Assembly (NCBI GenBank): GCA_019348395.1
Contig: JAHWJN010000051.1
Span: 1-8,383 of the forward strand
Length of the DNA stretch: 8,383 nucleotides
Direction: 5' to 3'
Source: Chloroflexota bacterium
GTDB taxonomy: Bacteria; Chloroflexota; Limnocylindria; QHBO01
Positions within the stretch are counted from its first letter, which is position 1; every line of letters begins with the position of its first letter. Both the position numbers and the translations under genes were made by a program. Under the pieces are notes generated by a model. It worked only from the letters and a program-made list of their open reading frames with translations, was not told the DNA's origin and ran no database searches. Shown in pieces: positions 6,586-8,383 of the stretch.

Positions 6586-6718
6586 ACTCGCAATCTGCGC
6601 GCCGGTGCGCGCATTTGGCGGTGAATCACGCTCGTTTCGGGGCGGCTTCGCGCGTGGCTGATGCCCTCGGCGGGACGATCGACCTGCTATTGCGCTGCTG
6701 GCGGCACAGATTGCGAGT
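6586..6718. repeat. 12-bp inverted repeat pair bounding 133 bp of intergenic DNA
   Basis: ACTCGCAATCTG (6586-6597) and its exact reverse complement CAGATTGCGAGT (6707-6718). A partial third copy, GACTCGCA, follows at 6729-6736 and forms an 8-bp hairpin with the second arm (6712-6719). No flanking target duplication and no open frame of note lie within. It may be a small non-autonomous repeat or a convergent terminator structure. The rest of the 6558-6824 gap holds only a 5-bp hairpin (TTCCC-GGGAA, 6773-6788), and no RNA gene was recognised. Confidence 0.5.
6596..6617 (+). terminator. Possible intrinsic terminator of the S9 peptidase transcript
   Basis: TGCGCGC (6596-6602), loop CGGT, GCGCGCA (6607-6613): a 7-bp stem with a tetraloop, followed by a short ATTTG. 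The T-tract is only three bases, so this is a weak example of an intrinsic terminator. It lies 38 nt after the stop and just after another hairpin. Confidence 0.4.
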
Positions 6719-6824
6719 CGCGGCGTCTGACTCGCACGCTGCACCGATGTCGCGCAGAAATGGGGCGGTCGATTCCCCCGGTCGGGAACGTTCAACACGA
6801 TCTTGCGCTCGGTGCTGGGGATTC

Positions 6825-7613
6825 TCACCAAGCGGCGCTGAGCGCCGCCGTCGCCACCTCGAGCCAGCTGTCGACGTCGTCCTCGGCCGGAAGCCCGCGC
6901 ACCACGAGCGTGTCGACCACATCGCGGTAGGGGGCGAAGGCTCCCGCCAGCTCGTCGGTGTCCCCTGAGGCGATCGCGACGCCGATCGGCTGCCCCGGTT
7001 GGGCGGCGAAGGCGCGCGCGTAGTGCGGCCCGTAGCCCGCGTAGCGGGCCGTCTCCTGCCGGAGCCGGTCCTCGGCCCCCGGGCCCACGGCGGTCCGCAC
7101 GTAGGCCACCAGGCGCGGCGCCGGACGGCCCGCTGCCTCGGCCCCCTCGGCAACGTGGCCGCGGACGAAGCCGAGCCGGTCGGGAAGCGCCCAGTTCGCG
7201 ATGACGGCGTCCGCCACCTCACCCGCCAGGCGCGCCATGCGTGGTCCGACCGCGGCGACGCCGATCGGGTGCTCCGGCAGCAGCCGCCGCAGCTCGGCCA
7301 CGCCGTCGCGGACGAGCGCCAGGGACGCCGAGCTGCCGCTGCCCACGCCGACGACCAGCCGGCCCGGCTCGAGTCCGGACTCCTCGACGCGCTCGGCGAT
7401 GCGTGCCGGTGCCTGCTCGGAGAGCGCGATCACGCCCACCCCGAGCCGCAGCTGGTCGCTCCCGGCCGCGGTTGCGGCCAGCGCGGCGAGACCGTCACCG
7501 CGCCGGGTGTCGTTGCTCCACAGCTCCTCGTAGCCCAGGCGCGTGAGCTCCGCACCCAGGCGCTCCGCGCCGGGGCGGTCCGCGGCCGTGATCCCGAAGG
7601 CCAGGCGCTTCAT
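6825..7613 (-). CDS. LLM-class (luciferase-like) flavin/F420-dependent oxidoreductase
   Basis: A 262-aa TIM-barrel oxidoreductase of the bacterial luciferase superfamily, whose members use FMN or F420 for hydride transfer to or from small organic substrates. Visible family marks are the opening strand (KRLAFGITA), LGYEELWSND (strand 2), LRLGVGVIALSEQAP (strand 3), the cofactor-phosphate segment GRLVVGVGSGSS at residues 84-95, PIGVAAVGPRMARLAGEVAD and a following IANW. The family commonly runs to 300-350 aa, so this is a compact member with a short C-terminal half, yet both ends look complete. Start ATG 7613 is supported by GAGG overlapping the stop of the upstream gene 7 nt away (TGAGG). It is the second gene of a two-gene operon with the phosphodiesterase. 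Flavin versus F420 use cannot be decided from the sequence; the substrate is unknown. Confidence 0.85.
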   Translation of the reverse strand: MKRLAFGITAADRPGAERLGAELTRLGYEELWSNDTRRGDGLAALAATAAGSDQLRLGVGVIALSEQAPARIAERVEESGLEPGRLVVGVGSGSSASLALVRDGVAELRRLLPEHPIGVAAVGPRMARLAGEVADAVIANWALPDRLGFVRGHVAEGAEAAGRPAPRLVAYVRTAVGPGAEDRLRQETARYAGYGPHYARAFAAQPGQPIGVAIASGDTDELAGAFAPYRDVVDTLVVRGLPAEDDVDSWLEVATAALSAAW

Positions 7614-7620
7614 GGCCGCC

Positions 7621-8370
7621 TCAGCGGGGCAGCGCGGCTCGGGCGACATCCGGGACGTCGGTGACGAATCCCCAGATGCCGCAGGCCGCCAGGTGCTGCA
7701 TGCGGTCGGGCTCGTTGACGACGTAGCAGCCGATCTCGCGCCCGTAGGCGTGTGCCTGCGCGAGGATCGGGAGCGGATCCATGCCGAGGTCCGCCTCGTA
7801 CGGATGGACCCCGGCGTGGCCGTGCTCGGTGGCCCACACCAGTGCCGGCTCGATCGGCTGCGTGGGCACCAGCAGATAGCCCGTCTTGATCTCCCGGTCG
7901 AGCTCCCGCACGCGCTCGATCGCCGCCTCATCGAAGCTGATCACCGCCAGGCGAGCGTCGCGACGAACCGCGTGGTCGGCCACCGCCGCGACGACGGCGT
8001 CGGCCGCGGCGCGGGCCTTGATCTCGATCACCAGGCCGATGTCCGCCGGCAGCCAGTCGAGCACCTCCGGCAGGGTGGGGACTCGCAGGCCCCGTCCACG
8101 GAACGGGAAGCCGGCGTCGTCGGGCCTGGCGAAGCGCGCGCCCGCATCGGCCTGGCGGATCTCATCCATGGTGAGCTCGGCGACGGCCCCGGTGCGGTCG
8201 GTGGTGCGGTCGAGGTTGTCGTCGTGGATCACGACCAGCTGGTTGTTCGCGGTGAGGTGGACGTCGAGCTCGATCGCATCGGCCCCTGCCTCGACGCCGA
8301 GTCGAAACGCCTCCATCGTGTTCTCGGGCGCCTGTCGGGATGCGCCGCGGTGCGCGACGATGATCGTCAT
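7621..8370 (-). CDS. ugpQ: Glycerophosphodiester phosphodiesterase
   Basis: Hydrolyses glycerophosphodiesters (deacylated phospholipid headgroups) to glycerol-3-phosphate and an alcohol. The 249-aa GDPD TIM-barrel is complete. HRGAS at residue 7 gives the first catalytic His; PENTMEAF follows at 15. ELDV at 34-37 supplies metal ligands Glu34 and Asp36. VIHDDNLDRTT at 47-57 gives the second catalytic His49, and LVIEIK at 113-118 provides Glu116. The C-terminus has GCYVVNEPDRMQHLAACGIWGFVTDVPD, the usual final strand pair. No signal peptide is seen, so it is likely cytoplasmic like UgpQ rather than periplasmic like GlpQ. ATG 8370 is preceded by AGGAG at 8379-8383 with 8 nt spacing. It is the first gene of the operon visible here; the next gene starts 7 nt after its stop. 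The symbol is by family, not proven orthology. Confidence 0.93.
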   Translation of the reverse strand: MTIIVAHRGASRQAPENTMEAFRLGVEAGADAIELDVHLTANNQLVVIHDDNLDRTTDRTGAVAELTMDEIRQADAGARFARPDDAGFPFRGRGLRVPTLPEVLDWLPADIGLVIEIKARAAADAVVAAVADHAVRRDARLAVISFDEAAIERVRELDREIKTGYLLVPTQPIEPALVWATEHGHAGVHPYEADLGMDPLPILAQAHAYGREIGCYVVNEPDRMQHLAACGIWGFVTDVPDVARAALPR

Positions 8371-8378
8371 GCGGTGGT

Positions 8379-8383
8379 CTCCT
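8379..8383 (-). promoter_or_regulatory. Ribosome binding site of the GDPD gene
   Basis: AGGAG read on the - strand at the very edge of the window, 8 nt before the ATG at 8370. The promoter, or any upstream gene in the operon, lies outside. Confidence 0.7.

Noticed and set aside
5313..6629. 438-aa - strand open frame opposite the S9 peptidase, and the + strand frame at 5450-6661
   Set aside because: Both are shadows of a complete peptidase with an intact catalytic triad; their composition is Arg/Ala/Gly/Pro-rich and without motifs.
6558..6824. A tRNA or small protein gene in the convergent gap
   Set aside because: No T-arm consensus with a matching acceptor stem was found on either strand, and the short frames lack ribosome sites.
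1..8383. CRISPR, toxin-antitoxin, defence or phage system
   Set aside because: No spaced direct repeats, transposase, integrase, nuclease or toxin-like genes are visible; every sizeable frame is accounted for by the listed genes.

Overview
High-GC bacterial DNA with dense coding, many GTG starts and 4-bp gene overlaps. The gene content (thioredoxin reductase, S9C peptidase, luciferase-like oxidoreductase, FixC-like flavoprotein, KAS II, an actinobacterial-style Ddl) suggests an actinobacterium or a high-GC Chloroflexota lineage, perhaps from a metagenome or single-cell assembly. This placement is a guess; there is no marker gene to fix it.

Layout. (1) Positions 1-203 are an internal fragment of D-Ala-D-Ala ligase on the + strand. 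It breaks off at a 10-bp palindrome (194-203) and joins head-on to the truncated 3' part of a ketosynthase gene on the - strand. This looks like a chimeric or inversion junction. (2) From 3294 down to about 194 there is a tightly coupled - strand operon: SAM methyltransferase, FAD-dependent oxidoreductase of the geranylgeranyl reductase/FixC type, SRPBCC cyclase/aromatase-like protein, and beta-ketoacyl-ACP synthase. Each pair overlaps by 4 bp (GTGA, GTGA, ATGA). It reads as part of a polyketide or fatty-acyl-derived natural product pathway, cut by the junction. (3) Divergently, a 61-bp spacer leads to thioredoxin reductase (3356-4360, +), then a 709-aa S9C oligopeptidase (4428-6557, +). Both carry a TACACT -10-like hexamer just upstream. 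(4) A 267-bp convergent intergenic region (6558-6824) holds two GC-rich hairpins and a 12-bp inverted repeat pair spanning 133 bp. (5) A two-gene - strand operon, glycerophosphodiester phosphodiesterase then a short luciferase-like flavin/F420 oxidoreductase, fills 8370-6825.

How the genes work together. The only clear functional set is the - strand cassette: the ketosynthase would build an acyl or polyketide chain, the SRPBCC protein would cyclise or aromatise it (or carry a hydrophobic intermediate), and the flavoprotein and methyltransferase would tailor it. The TrxR, peptidase, GDPD and LLM genes are housekeeping or metabolic genes with no obvious link to it. No CRISPR array, transposase, rRNA, tRNA or phage gene was recognised.
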